DNA from: Chloroflexota bacterium
GTDB taxonomy: Bacteria > Chloroflexota > UBA5177 > JANWHV01
Length of the DNA stretch: 11,250 bases
Assembly: GCA_025450375.1 (NCBI GenBank)
Contig: JANWHO010000239.1
Span: forward strand, 1 to 11,250
Reading direction: 5' to 3'
Shown here: one piece after another, positions 1-7,308 of the stretch
Layout of the letters: the number at the start of each line of letters is the position of its first letter
How positions within the stretch are numbered: the stretch's first letter is position 1
Notes under the pieces: model-generated
The model's input: only the letters and a program-made list of their open reading frames with translations
Told to the model about the DNA's origin: nothing
The model's database searches: none
Translations under genes and position numbers: made by a program

Positions 1-55
1 AGCTGGACGATCTCAGAGGCCCCACGGGCACCGGAAAAGAGCTACCCTGATTGGT

Positions 56-62
56 AAGGAGG
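56..62 (+). promoter_or_regulatory. Ribosome binding site of the Uma2 gene
   Basis: A perfect AAGGAGG lies 8 nt before the ATG at 71 and fixes that start. The rest of bases 1-70 shows no recognisable promoter or coding frame. Confidence 0.75.
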
Positions 63-70
63 ACGAACCT

Positions 71-676
71 ATGGTTGCCGAACCGGTGTCGGGCCAGATT
101 GATCGCTGGCGCATGACGGTCGAGGAGTGGCGGGCGCTGGAGCGCGAGAGCCACGACGTGCGGCATGAATACATCGACGGCTACGTGTATGCCATGGCAG
201 GGGGTACGCAGGCCCACTCGAGGATAGCTTTTAACGCGACGAGCGTGCTGGATGCCCTTTTGAGCGATGGACCGTGCATGGCTTATATATTCGAGACAGC
301 GGCGCGGCTCTCGGCCGATCGGTACACCTACCCAGATGTCGTCGTCACCTGCGGGGAGGGCGCGGCCGTGGCCAAGCGGGAAGAAACCGAGGTTGACGCG
401 CCCCGCGTGGTGATTGAGGTATTGTCGGACAGCACCGAGCGATACGACCGTGGCCGCAAGTTCTCCTACTACCGACAGTGCGAGAGTCTTCAGGAGTACG
501 TGCTGGTGACCACCGAGTACCAATCGGTGGAAGTCAACCGGCGCCTGGATGATGGCTGGGGCTTGTTCCGCGCCTACGGTCCCGGCGATGAGGTGGAATT
601 GGTATCCATAGGGGTGCGCTTCCCGGTGGCCGCGCTCTATCGGCGTACCGACGTGCCGGAATCACCGGCCGTTTGA
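71..676 (+). CDS. Uma2 family endonuclease-like protein (DUF820)
   Basis: This 201-residue protein has the layout of the Uma2/DUF820 family, which adopts the PD-(D/E)XK nuclease fold. Visible marks are the N-terminal HEYIDG segment (residues 32-37), an AHSRI motif (48-52) matching the family's usual NHxRI, YPDVVV around D89, VIEVLSDST around E116, and K130 followed by a conserved tyrosine pair (133-134). D89, E116 and K130 are the likely metal-binding and catalytic residues. Length is typical for the family. The start is set by a strong AAGGAGG 8 nt upstream. It is the only plus-strand gene and converges on the ABC operon, with 16 nt between stop codons. The biological role of Uma2 proteins is largely unknown; nuclease activity here is inferred from the fold. 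It stands alone, with no toxin-antitoxin partner or transposase nearby. Confidence 0.88.
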   Translation: MVAEPVSGQIDRWRMTVEEWRALERESHDVRHEYIDGYVYAMAGGTQAHSRIAFNATSVLDALLSDGPCMAYIFETAARLSADRYTYPDVVVTCGEGAAVAKREETEVDAPRVVIEVLSDSTERYDRGRKFSYYRQCESLQEYVLVTTEYQSVEVNRRLDDGWGLFRAYGPGDEVELVSIGVRFPVAALYRRTDVPESPAV

Positions 677-692
677 GTCCGTCGGCCCCGCT

Positions 693-2333
693 TTAGCCGA
701 GCCGCCACTTGCTGATGTTCCAGACAATACCCGGATAAAACGGATTCGCTTGGTAGCCGCTCAAGGCAGTGGTAGCTACGGTGAAATGCTGGGCCCAATA
801 GAGAAAAATATCCGGCTGATCCGCTACCAGCAGGGTTTGGATGCGCTGATACAGCGCCACCCGCTGGCTGTCGCTGGTGGTCACCAGGGCATCTCCGAGC
901 AACCGATCAACCGTTGGGTTGCTGAAGCCATCAAAGTTTCCGCCCGACAGGTTGCCTGGGCGCACGATCATCTTGGAGGACCAATAGAACGAGTCGTCCG
1001 GCTCCGGCGAGGTAGTCCAGGTATACAGCACGGCGTTGAGTTGCGCGCTGTACAGGCGATTGGGGTTGTAGAGCGGTCCGTGATAGCCGAACAGCTTGTG
1101 GGTGTTCTCCGTGCGCACGCTGGTGGGGATCCCCGCCGCGCTCCAGCTTGCCGCTACCAGGTTCGCGACCGTCTCGCAGTCCACGCAACTACTATCAGTC
1201 CAGAGGGTAAGGCGCAGGGGAAGCCCGTACTTCCCCCAGACTCCATGTTTGAGCGAGTAACCATGCTTCCGCAGGAGACCTGGGATCTGGGTCGGATCAT
1301 AGCCCAACGAGCCGGCGATACTGGGCTGATAATATTGCGAGGTTGGCGGCTGGTCCGCGTCGGCGGGGCTGACCAGCCCGTGAAACACTTTGGTGATGAT
1401 CGCCTGACGTGGGGTGGCGTAGGTGAGGGCCTGGCGGACCACATGGTCCCGCAGGAAGCCACTTTCAATCAGGTCGATGTGAGTCCAGCCGTAGCCGGGC
1501 GAGGAATAGGCGGTCAATCCAGGCTGTCGCAAGGCTGCCAGGAGATCGCTGGGGGTAGTACCCACCGACGGACTGACAAGCTGCACCGTGCCCGCGCGAA
1601 GGTCGGCCAGGGCGGCGGATTCGCTGGGCTCCCGCTTATAGATTAACTGGTTGATTCGGGGTGCTCCGCCGAAGTACGCGGGGTTGGCGGTCAGCGTGGT
1701 TGAATCAGTGGTGATGCTGGACACTGTGTACGGCCCATCAGTCACCGGATGCTGGTTGAAAAACGTGTAGCCGGCCAGCTTATCGGATGGAATCAGTCCT
1801 AACATATGAGAGGGGAGCAGCGGCGTGGTGGCGAAGGCCCGGAGGAACGGCGCGTACGGCGAATGGAGGGTGACGGTGATCGTATGCGGGCTATCGGCGC
1901 TGATCGAGGCGATTGAGCCATAGCCGAAGCGGTTGACGGCGGGGAACTTGGGGTCGCGCATCAAGCGGGTGGTGAACAGTACGTCATCGGCGGTGACCGG
2001 CACCCCATCCTGCCAGCGAGCCTGGGGATTCAGGGTGAACTGGTAGCGGAGACCATGGTCGCTTACCGTGTAGCCGGTTGCCAGTTCGGGGACCAGCACG
2101 TCGTGCGGATCGGCGCTGAGCAGACTGAGGAACAGGGCCCGCGTAAGGTCGGCGGTGGAAGCCCGAGGATCGATGAGCGGATTCAGGCCGCTCGGCAGAC
2201 TCGTTTCGGCGATCGTGAGTGTCTGGCCAACCGGTGCCCCGGTGGATCGTGCCTTCGCCGGCCAGGGGCCGGCAAGCGTGGCCAGAAGAACCGCCGCCGC
2301 GCCCCACCGCATGCCCCGTACCATAGGTGACAT
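693..2333 (-). CDS. ABC transporter substrate-binding protein, family 5 (peptide/opine/nickel type)
   Basis: This 546-residue extracytoplasmic binding protein belongs to the DppA/OppA group (SBP_bac_5). After a signal peptide (basic start, hydrophobic stretch 11-22, AKA at 26-28 as likely signal peptidase I site) comes the mature N terminus TLTIAETSLPSGLNPL. The family signature RWQDGVPVTADDVLF lies at about 106-120, followed by ITVTLHSPYAPFL, DGPYTV and an ANPAYFGG stretch. There is no lipobox cysteine, so it is not an obvious lipoprotein. Its ATG directly follows the TGA stop of the amidohydrolase gene (TGAATG), so translation is probably coupled. Met4 and Met8 are alternative starts, because no strong ribosome binding site distinguishes them. 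No cognate permease or ATPase gene is in the window, so it may work with components encoded elsewhere. Ligand cannot be read from sequence; peptides, opines and other solutes are all possible. Confidence 0.88.
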   Translation of the reverse strand: MSPMVRGMRWGAAAVLLATLAGPWPAKARSTGAPVGQTLTIAETSLPSGLNPLIDPRASTADLTRALFLSLLSADPHDVLVPELATGYTVSDHGLRYQFTLNPQARWQDGVPVTADDVLFTTRLMRDPKFPAVNRFGYGSIASISADSPHTITVTLHSPYAPFLRAFATTPLLPSHMLGLIPSDKLAGYTFFNQHPVTDGPYTVSSITTDSTTLTANPAYFGGAPRINQLIYKREPSESAALADLRAGTVQLVSPSVGTTPSDLLAALRQPGLTAYSSPGYGWTHIDLIESGFLRDHVVRQALTYATPRQAIITKVFHGLVSPADADQPPTSQYYQPSIAGSLGYDPTQIPGLLRKHGYSLKHGVWGKYGLPLRLTLWTDSSCVDCETVANLVAASWSAAGIPTSVRTENTHKLFGYHGPLYNPNRLYSAQLNAVLYTWTTSPEPDDSFYWSSKMIVRPGNLSGGNFDGFSNPTVDRLLGDALVTTSDSQRVALYQRIQTLLVADQPDIFLYWAQHFTVATTALSGYQANPFYPGIVWNISKWRLG

Positions 2334-3587
2334 TCAGGCGGGATCCAGATAATCGGCGTCAACCATCCACTGACTGGTGCGGGTTTCCGCCACCAATTTC
2401 CCCTGGGCGATCACGTAGCGCCTTGGCGGCACGTCCGCCAGGATGCCGGCCGGATCACTGCTGTCCAGCACTACCAGGTCCGCCTGGCAACCCGGAGCTA
2501 CCACGTGCTCTGGGCGGCCCAGAACGCGCGCCGGGGTGCTGGTAACAGACCGAATGGCCTCCGCTTGCTCGTCAGGGCTCCCCAGGTGCGCGGCGTGTGC
2601 CAGGAGGTTTGCTACCAGAAGCAGATCGCACCGCCCAAATGGGTTGAATGGATCGCGGACATTATCGCAGCCGCAGGCTACCGGCACCCCGGCTGCCAAT
2701 AACTGGCGGACCCGAGTGACCCCGCGGCGAACTCTGCCCTGGTCCTGGCGCCCTAGTAGATACATGTTGGCCGAGGGCAAGGTGATCACGGTAATTTCCG
2801 CCTGGCGGACCAGCTCGATCGCCCGTGCCGCTTCCTGGTCGTCGACCGCCGCCAGCGAGCAGCAGTGGCCGGCCGTCACCCGTCCCTGAAAGCCCTCGCC
2901 GATCGTTTTTTGGGCCAGGTAGGGAAGGCAAAAGTCAGCGGCGTCATCCGATTCATCCATATGGAGGTCGATGTCACGGCCGTACTTGGTCGCCAGGGCA
3001 AACACGGCGTCAATGTCCGCCCCCGGATCCTCGGTCAGCGCGGGCGCGCCTCCGACCAGATCGACTCCCATCCGCAGCGACTCCTCCATGAGTTCACGGC
3101 AGGGCTTGCCGGCATCCCCAACCAGCGGGTGAGCCAGAGCGACCAATTGGAGGCGCATTACCGCGCTCAGCTCCTCGCGGAGCCGCAGCACGGCCTCCAC
3201 GGCACGGAGCCCAACGTGGGAATTCAAGTCCACATGCGTGCGGACGGTGGTGGCGCCGAATCCAAGGTAGCGCCGCGCGCTCGCCAGGGCTCGTTGATAA
3301 ATGCTATCCACCGTATCCCGGTCCTGGATCTCATGGATCCGAGCGATCGCTTCCCTTAAGGTGCCGCTCTGGTTGAGCGACAGACCGTAGGTGAGGCTCT
3401 TATCTAGATGAGTATGGGACTCCACGAAGGCGGGCAGCAGCACTCGGCCGCCGATCCGAAGCTCATGGGAAGCATCGCCCACGATGGCGGGCGCTACGGC
3501 GATAATCATGCCGTCGCGGATTGCGACATCCACGCGGGCCCCATCGGCAAGGCGCGCATCGCGCAGAATCAGGTCAAATGGTAGCAT
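2334..3587 (-). CDS. Cytosine-deaminase-like metal-dependent amidohydrolase
   Basis: This 417-residue protein belongs to the amidohydrolase superfamily and resembles CodA, which hydrolyses cytosine to uracil and ammonia. Metal-site motifs are in the expected order: HTHLDK (H58, H60), THVD (118-120), HMDE (H209, catalytic E212), GHCCSL (H241) and CDNVRDP (D308). The C terminus returns to the small beta-sandwich typical of the family (GCQADLVVLD, then YVIAQGKLV). Compared by eye with E. coli CodA, the residues that contact the pyrimidine differ: Q156 becomes H153, D314 becomes N309 and W319 becomes F314. A different ring substrate is therefore likely. The gene follows the FAD oxidoreductase by 5 nt, and its weak AAGGG site overlaps that gene's stop codon, which points to coupled translation. 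The product is cytosolic, with no signal peptide. An enzyme acting on a triazine, hydantoin or other cyclic amidine would also fit. Confidence 0.85.
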   Translation of the reverse strand: MLPFDLILRDARLADGARVDVAIRDGMIIAVAPAIVGDASHELRIGGRVLLPAFVESHTHLDKSLTYGLSLNQSGTLREAIARIHEIQDRDTVDSIYQRALASARRYLGFGATTVRTHVDLNSHVGLRAVEAVLRLREELSAVMRLQLVALAHPLVGDAGKPCRELMEESLRMGVDLVGGAPALTEDPGADIDAVFALATKYGRDIDLHMDESDDAADFCLPYLAQKTIGEGFQGRVTAGHCCSLAAVDDQEAARAIELVRQAEITVITLPSANMYLLGRQDQGRVRRGVTRVRQLLAAGVPVACGCDNVRDPFNPFGRCDLLLVANLLAHAAHLGSPDEQAEAIRSVTSTPARVLGRPEHVVAPGCQADLVVLDSSDPAGILADVPPRRYVIAQGKLVAETRTSQWMVDADYLDPA

Positions 3588-3592
3588 GGCCC

Positions 3593-5239
3593 TTAGTTTC
3601 CCCTGCCTACGCCGTGGACAGCGAGGGCGATCCTGCTCAAGCGGGAAATCCGGCGCCCCGCCTGGATGAGGCTCGGGCGGGGGAGTAAACCGCGATCCCT
3701 CAGATATTCCCGCGCCGTGTTCCGGCCTGGTCCGCCAGTAATGCCCCCACCGGGATGGGTGCCGGCTCCCGAGAGGTAGAGCCCGCGAATCGGGGTCCTA
3801 TAAACCGAGAGGTCGGGACTTGGCCGATTCCCGAGCATTTGGTCGATGCCCGTGTCGAGGTGATCGGCGTTGCCGCCCAGGTTTCCCGTGCGCCGATGCC
3901 AGTCAAGTGGACTGAGCACCTGGCGGGCTATAAGGCTCCCCGGCACATTTGGGGCCACCGTCCCCACGGTAGCAAGCAACTGGTCCGCCACCTGCTCTTT
4001 CATCTGGTTCCAATGGCTCCCATCGCGCCATTGGTAGGGGACAAACGCGGCCAGCCAGAGTAGATGGGTGCCTAAGGGCGCCAGGGAAGGATCGAGAGCC
4101 GAGGGCGCCGCCCACATGGCGCCGGGACGTTCGGGCATCACTCCGCGCCGGATGTCCATGAAGGCATTTTCCACGTCTTCCACGACGCCGGACTGCCATA
4201 CGGACCCCTTGATGGCATTACAACCGAGGCTTGCGGAGGCGAATTTTGGTTCCTCGCGGAGGACGCAGGCCATGCTCAGTTCACCGATGTTATCGCGTCC
4301 GCTGGTCAGCCTCTTCATGCGCGCGCGGAAGGCGGCAGGCTGATCGCCCGCGTCCACCAATTCGGTGAAGAGGCGGCGCGCGTCGATGGCGGACACCAGG
4401 CCATGCCCGGCGGTGAGACGCTCGCCCGAGACCAGTTCCACTCCAACCGCGCGCCGGTCGCGGATCAAAATACGCCGGGCCGGCGCGGAGCACCGCACGG
4501 CTCCACCGTGGTGCTCAACACAGCGGACCAGCGCCTGAATCAGTCCGCGTCCGCCGCCCTCGGGACGCGTCCCGCCGCTCCCCTGGCCGCCAATCGCCAG
4601 GCAGGGCGCGTAGCCGGAACCCAATTGCCAGGGCGGGGTCTGCGCGTGGGTGGCATAGTTCAGCAATGAGGCCCGTATGTAGTCGTTCCCGAACCAGCGA
4701 TCAACCACTTGCCGCGGGCTGGAGAGAAAGGTATGGAGGAGGGTGGCCCCGGACTTACCCGCCGCGCCGGCCAGGGTCGCCAATTCGTCCAGGCTGGGAG
4801 GCGGTCCCTCGCTGACCAGGCCGAGAAGCTCCAGTACCTGGGCGCTAAACCGGCTAAACCGCTCGAAAGCCTCGGCGTCCGCTGGGGAAATGGCGGCGAT
4901 ACTGGCTACGGTCTGGGCTGGATCCGCGTGAATAGACCAGGAAGCCCCATCGGCGAAGGGGAAGGAATAGATGTGTTCGCGGGTCAGGTAGCGGAGACCG
5001 AAATCCGCCAGGCGCAGCTCATGCACGACTGGGGAATGAGCGAAGGCACCCTGTTCGAGGCCGCCAATATCCATGCGGACCTCGGGGAAGCCGGGGATGC
5101 ATGCCGTGGCCACGCAACCGCCCGCCTCGTGGTGTCGTTCGAGCACCAACACCCGCTCTCCGGCCTGGGCCAGGTAGGCGGCGCACACCAGGCCGTTATG
5201 ACCGGCGCCGATCACGATCACGTCGTAGTCGGAGGCCAT
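3593..5239 (-). CDS. NAD(P)/FAD-dependent oxidoreductase, phytoene-desaturase-like (COG1233)
   Basis: This 548-residue flavoprotein belongs to the CrtI/PYROXD2 group. The N terminus carries the Rossmann dinucleotide-binding motif GAGHNG (11-16) with E34 at the end of the second strand to hold the ribose, then the AGG turn (39-41). The C-terminal FAD-binding signature SGAGTHPGGGITGGPGRN is at 490-507. Length is typical for this group. No phytoene synthase or other carotenoid gene is nearby, and the operon context (importer and amidohydrolase) argues against a carotenoid role; oxidation of a small imported compound is a reasonable inference. Start: ATG with AAGGAG 6 nt upstream, just beyond a strong hairpin. 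A conserved-looking interior and no frame break suggest an active gene. The cysteine-rich sites of other flavin oxidases are absent. The substrate is unknown. Confidence 0.87.
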   Translation of the reverse strand: MASDYDVIVIGAGHNGLVCAAYLAQAGERVLVLERHHEAGGCVATACIPGFPEVRMDIGGLEQGAFAHSPVVHELRLADFGLRYLTREHIYSFPFADGASWSIHADPAQTVASIAAISPADAEAFERFSRFSAQVLELLGLVSEGPPPSLDELATLAGAAGKSGATLLHTFLSSPRQVVDRWFGNDYIRASLLNYATHAQTPPWQLGSGYAPCLAIGGQGSGGTRPEGGGRGLIQALVRCVEHHGGAVRCSAPARRILIRDRRAVGVELVSGERLTAGHGLVSAIDARRLFTELVDAGDQPAAFRARMKRLTSGRDNIGELSMACVLREEPKFASASLGCNAIKGSVWQSGVVEDVENAFMDIRRGVMPERPGAMWAAPSALDPSLAPLGTHLLWLAAFVPYQWRDGSHWNQMKEQVADQLLATVGTVAPNVPGSLIARQVLSPLDWHRRTGNLGGNADHLDTGIDQMLGNRPSPDLSVYRTPIRGLYLSGAGTHPGGGITGGPGRNTAREYLRDRGLLPRPSLIQAGRRISRLSRIALAVHGVGRGN

Positions 5240-5245
5240 TCAGTG

Positions 5246-5251
5246 CTCCTT
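5246..5251 (-). promoter_or_regulatory. Ribosome binding site of the FAD oxidoreductase gene
   Basis: AAGGAG (CTCCTT on the plus strand) lies 6 nt before the ATG at 5239 and immediately after the hairpin at 5257-5299. It confirms the start and leaves the site free when the hairpin forms. Confidence 0.7.
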
Positions 5252-5256
5252 CCCAA

Positions 5257-5299
5257 GCGTCCGAGGAGTTCCCGCGGACTCGGGAACTCCTTCGGACGC
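5257..5299 (-). repeat. Strong intercistronic hairpin
   Basis: Bases 5257-5274 pair with 5281-5299 to give 18 base pairs with one bulged T (5291 or 5292) and a 6-nt loop (5275-5280). It lies 9 nt after the stop of the NMT1/THI5-like binding protein gene and ahead of the oxidoreductase start. In the transcribed direction the stem is followed by a purine-rich ribosome binding site and no U run, so it is not a standard intrinsic terminator. A role in stabilising the upstream binding-protein message or in partial attenuation is inferred. Confidence 0.75.
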
Positions 5300-5308
5300 C
5301 GGACTTGT

Positions 5309-6319
5309 TTACATTTTGGGGAGGAACTGATTGGTGAACGCCTTGGTGACGTCCACCCCGCCCACCTTTTGACCGATACTCACCATTTGATGTTGGAGGG
5401 TTTTCCAGCGGACCAGGGTAAAGATACCAATTCCGTGCTTGGCGGCGTCCCCGCCATTGACCAACTTCAGTTGCTTCAACTCGGTGTAGCTGTATTTCAA
5501 CTCTCCGGGGTTGAGCTTGTAGTTCTTGGCCCCCGGCGCGGTCTCCAGATAGGCATTGGTGGCCGTCGCCTGGGAGGCATCGTTCAGATAGCCGTTCCAG
5601 CCGGCGATCGATGCCTTGACGTAAGCGCGCACCACGTCGGGATGCTTGGCGATCATATCCTCGGTGGTGAAGATGAGATCACCGTAGGGGTTGTAGCCGG
5701 TCGAGGCGATCAGCGCCGCTTTGGTCTTCACGCCCTGCTCGCCCCACTGATAGGGCTCGGAGGTGATGAAGCACTGGTTTGTCCCCTTGGGATCCTGGCT
5801 GAACTTTCTCGGGGTAAAGTCGTAGCTGAAGGTCTTGAAGTTCCGGTAGTGATATTTCAGCACCAGGTATGCCTCGTAGCCGGCGCCGAACGTGTAATAC
5901 AGATTATGGTTACTCAGGTCGGCGAGCGTCTTGATCGTTTTGTCGTTCGCGTGCCAGAGAATGCACTGATCGTTCGTTTGGTAGGTGCCAAGGATCGCCA
6001 CCACCTTGGCACCCCTGGCCCGGAACGTCAGAATCTCGTCGGCATTCGCCATCCCAAAGGCGTACTTTCCGGCGGCGACGAAGGGGATGGTGATGTTAAT
6101 CGCGAAGGAATACTCGCTGATCGAGGAGTTTATTCCAGCCTTCTGATAGAAGCCAAGCCGCTGGGCATTGTAAAAGCCCCCCTCCTCGGGCTCGGGAAAC
6201 CAGTTCATGATCATGTTATAGGCAGGGCTTGCGGCGTGAGTGGGGGGCGGCGGGGCACCGCGCGTTCCGGCGAGGAGGCCGGCTACCGCCAGGATGGAGA
6301 AAAGACGAGTGCGCTTCAT
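5309..6319 (-). CDS. NMT1/THI5-like ABC transporter substrate-binding protein
   Basis: This 336-residue secreted binding protein belongs to the ThiY/RibY/SsuA group. A signal peptide covers about residues 1-29 (basic MKR, hydrophobic core, THA before the mature end); there is no lipobox. The diagnostic NMT1/THI5 segment begins NWFPEPEEGGFYNAQ at 39-53, followed by the helix around LGFYQKAGI. GMANADEI (89-96), VVAILGTY (106-113) and FITSEPYQ (184-191) are also typical. No CCCFC motif of the yeast Thi5 synthase is present, so this is a transporter component. Relatives bind formylaminopyrimidine (ThiY) or riboflavin (RibY, described from Chloroflexus), so an aromatic N-heterocycle is the best guess. 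It completes the transporter with the permease and ATPase upstream. GAGGAG lies 11 nt before the ATG, a slightly long spacing. Confidence 0.88.
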   Translation of the reverse strand: MKRTRLFSILAVAGLLAGTRGAPPPPTHAASPAYNMIMNWFPEPEEGGFYNAQRLGFYQKAGINSSISEYSFAINITIPFVAAGKYAFGMANADEILTFRARGAKVVAILGTYQTNDQCILWHANDKTIKTLADLSNHNLYYTFGAGYEAYLVLKYHYRNFKTFSYDFTPRKFSQDPKGTNQCFITSEPYQWGEQGVKTKAALIASTGYNPYGDLIFTTEDMIAKHPDVVRAYVKASIAGWNGYLNDASQATATNAYLETAPGAKNYKLNPGELKYSYTELKQLKLVNGGDAAKHGIGIFTLVRWKTLQHQMVSIGQKVGGVDVTKAFTNQFLPKM

Positions 6320-6357
6320 AGGATGATGTTCTCCTCAATACAACGATTCACGGCCAT
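6316..6357 (-). other. Possible 13-codon leader ORF overlapping the binding-protein start
   Basis: Within the 83-nt gap after the permease gene, an ATG at 6357 opens a 13-residue frame (MAVNRCIEENIIL). Its TGA overlaps the ATG of the binding-protein gene (ATGA). Its ribosome binding site is poor (GAGGA 14 nt away), and the good GAGGAG lies inside it. It could serve translational coupling or be chance. Confidence 0.2.
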
Positions 6358-6394
6358 CACGGTCGCGGCGATCCTCTAGCGGTCGTACCTGGCG

Positions 6395-6401
6395 CCTCCT
6401 T
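6395..6401 (-). promoter_or_regulatory. Orphan Shine-Dalgarno sequence after the permease stop
   Basis: AAGGAGG occurs directly after the permease stop codon, but no start codon follows within 30 nt. It is 75 nt from the next gene's ATG. It may be a ribosome standby site, a relic of a lost start, or chance. Confidence 0.3.
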
Positions 6402-6402
6402 T

Positions 6403-7302
6403 TTAGTTTTCCTGCCGCGTGGCTGATTCGTGCCAATTGCGGAGGGCTAGCGCGCTCAACAAACCAAGGACAATAAACACCGCTATCCCCAGGAGGGCGG
6501 AGGTGATCGCCGCCGCTCCCAGGAGTCCCCAATCGCCTTGATGGGCGGCATACTGAATCTCGTAGCCAAGGCCGCCGCCAGCGGGGTCGCCGCTTCCCAG
6601 GAGAAACTGGCCGACAATCGCCCCAATTATGGCCAGGCCGCTGGACACCCGAATCCCGGTCAAGATATTCGGGATCGCGGACGGCAGGCGCAGGTGCAGC
6701 AGTTCCTGCAGGCGTGAGGCGTTGTACATACGGAAGAGGTTGACCTGGCTGGCATCCACCGAGGTCAGTCCTAGCGAGGTATTGGCGATCATAGGGAAAA
6801 CGGCGATGATCAGGGCTACCACCACGATAGCGATGTGGCCGTCTCCGGCAATCTGGTAAATCAAGGGCGCGACGGCGAAGATCGGGATCGTCTGGGCCAG
6901 GGTTGTATAGGGATAAATGGTCCGTTCCAGCACTTTGGCCTGAGACATGATGATCGCCAGTCCCACGCCCAGCCCGATACTGAGGGCGAGCCCGAGGAAG
7001 GCATCCTGGAGCGTGGACAGCAGGGCGGTCCAGAGGTCACCGGAATTGTCGCGCATTCCATTGAAGACATCGCCCGGCGATGGAGCCAGAATCGGCGGTG
7101 TATTCTGCCAGCGAATGATTCCAATCCAGGCTACCAGCAGCACCACCAGGCCAACGATTGGCGGTAGCCCGAGTTCCGCCACGCGCCGAGCGCGGCTCTT
7201 CACCAGGATCAACACCTCGTCAGATCCTTCGGTCGCCGGGTCGGCAGCCACTGCCGTTCCCGGCACGGCAACTTCTCGATCATCGGGCATGGACAGGCTC
7301 AC
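6403..7302 (-). CDS. ABC transporter permease, NitT/TauT/ThiX type
   Basis: This 299-residue inner-membrane protein has the binding-protein-dependent transport fold. About six hydrophobic segments are visible: 46-64, 100-120, 132-150, 156-174, 216-236 and 261-285. The EAA-like cytoplasmic loop that docks on the ATPase runs from about 188 to 215, ending LRLPSAIPNILTGIR, and the helix before it holds the usual TIPIFAVAPL. It is typical of SsuC/TauC/ThiX permeases, which act as homodimers. The start is taken as GTG at 7302, because AGGAGGG lies 10 nt upstream inside the last codons of the ATPase gene; an ATG four codons later is the alternative. The gap to the ATPase stop is 6 nt, so the two are almost certainly co-translated. 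The 45-residue polar N-terminal extension is longer than usual. Confidence 0.9.
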   Translation of the reverse strand: MSLSMPDDREVAVPGTAVAADPATEGSDEVLILVKSRARRVAELGLPPIVGLVVLLVAWIGIIRWQNTPPILAPSPGDVFNGMRDNSGDLWTALLSTLQDAFLGLALSIGLGVGLAIIMSQAKVLERTIYPYTTLAQTIPIFAVAPLIYQIAGDGHIAIVVVALIIAVFPMIANTSLGLTSVDASQVNLFRMYNASRLQELLHLRLPSAIPNILTGIRVSSGLAIIGAIVGQFLLGSGDPAGGGLGYEIQYAAHQGDWGLLGAAAITSALLGIAVFIVLGLLSALALRNWHESATRQEN

Positions 7303-7308
7303 GTGCCG

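Noticed and set aside
71..676. Uma2 gene as part of a defence or toxin-antitoxin system.
   Set aside because: There is no partner gene, methylase, helicase or mobile element in the window to support it.
750..1646. A 298-codon plus-strand frame opposite the family 5 binding-protein gene.
   Set aside because: The minus-strand gene has the family signature and a signal peptide; the plus-strand frame matches nothing recognisable.
5257..5299. Reading the hairpin as an intrinsic terminator.
   Set aside because: No T run follows the stem on the transcribed strand; what follows is the next gene's ribosome binding site.
4709..6379. A 556-codon open frame on the plus strand opposite the oxidoreductase and binding-protein genes.
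   Set aside because: It is antisense to two clear genes with intact family motifs, shows no recognisable domain, and such long antisense frames are common in GC-rich DNA.
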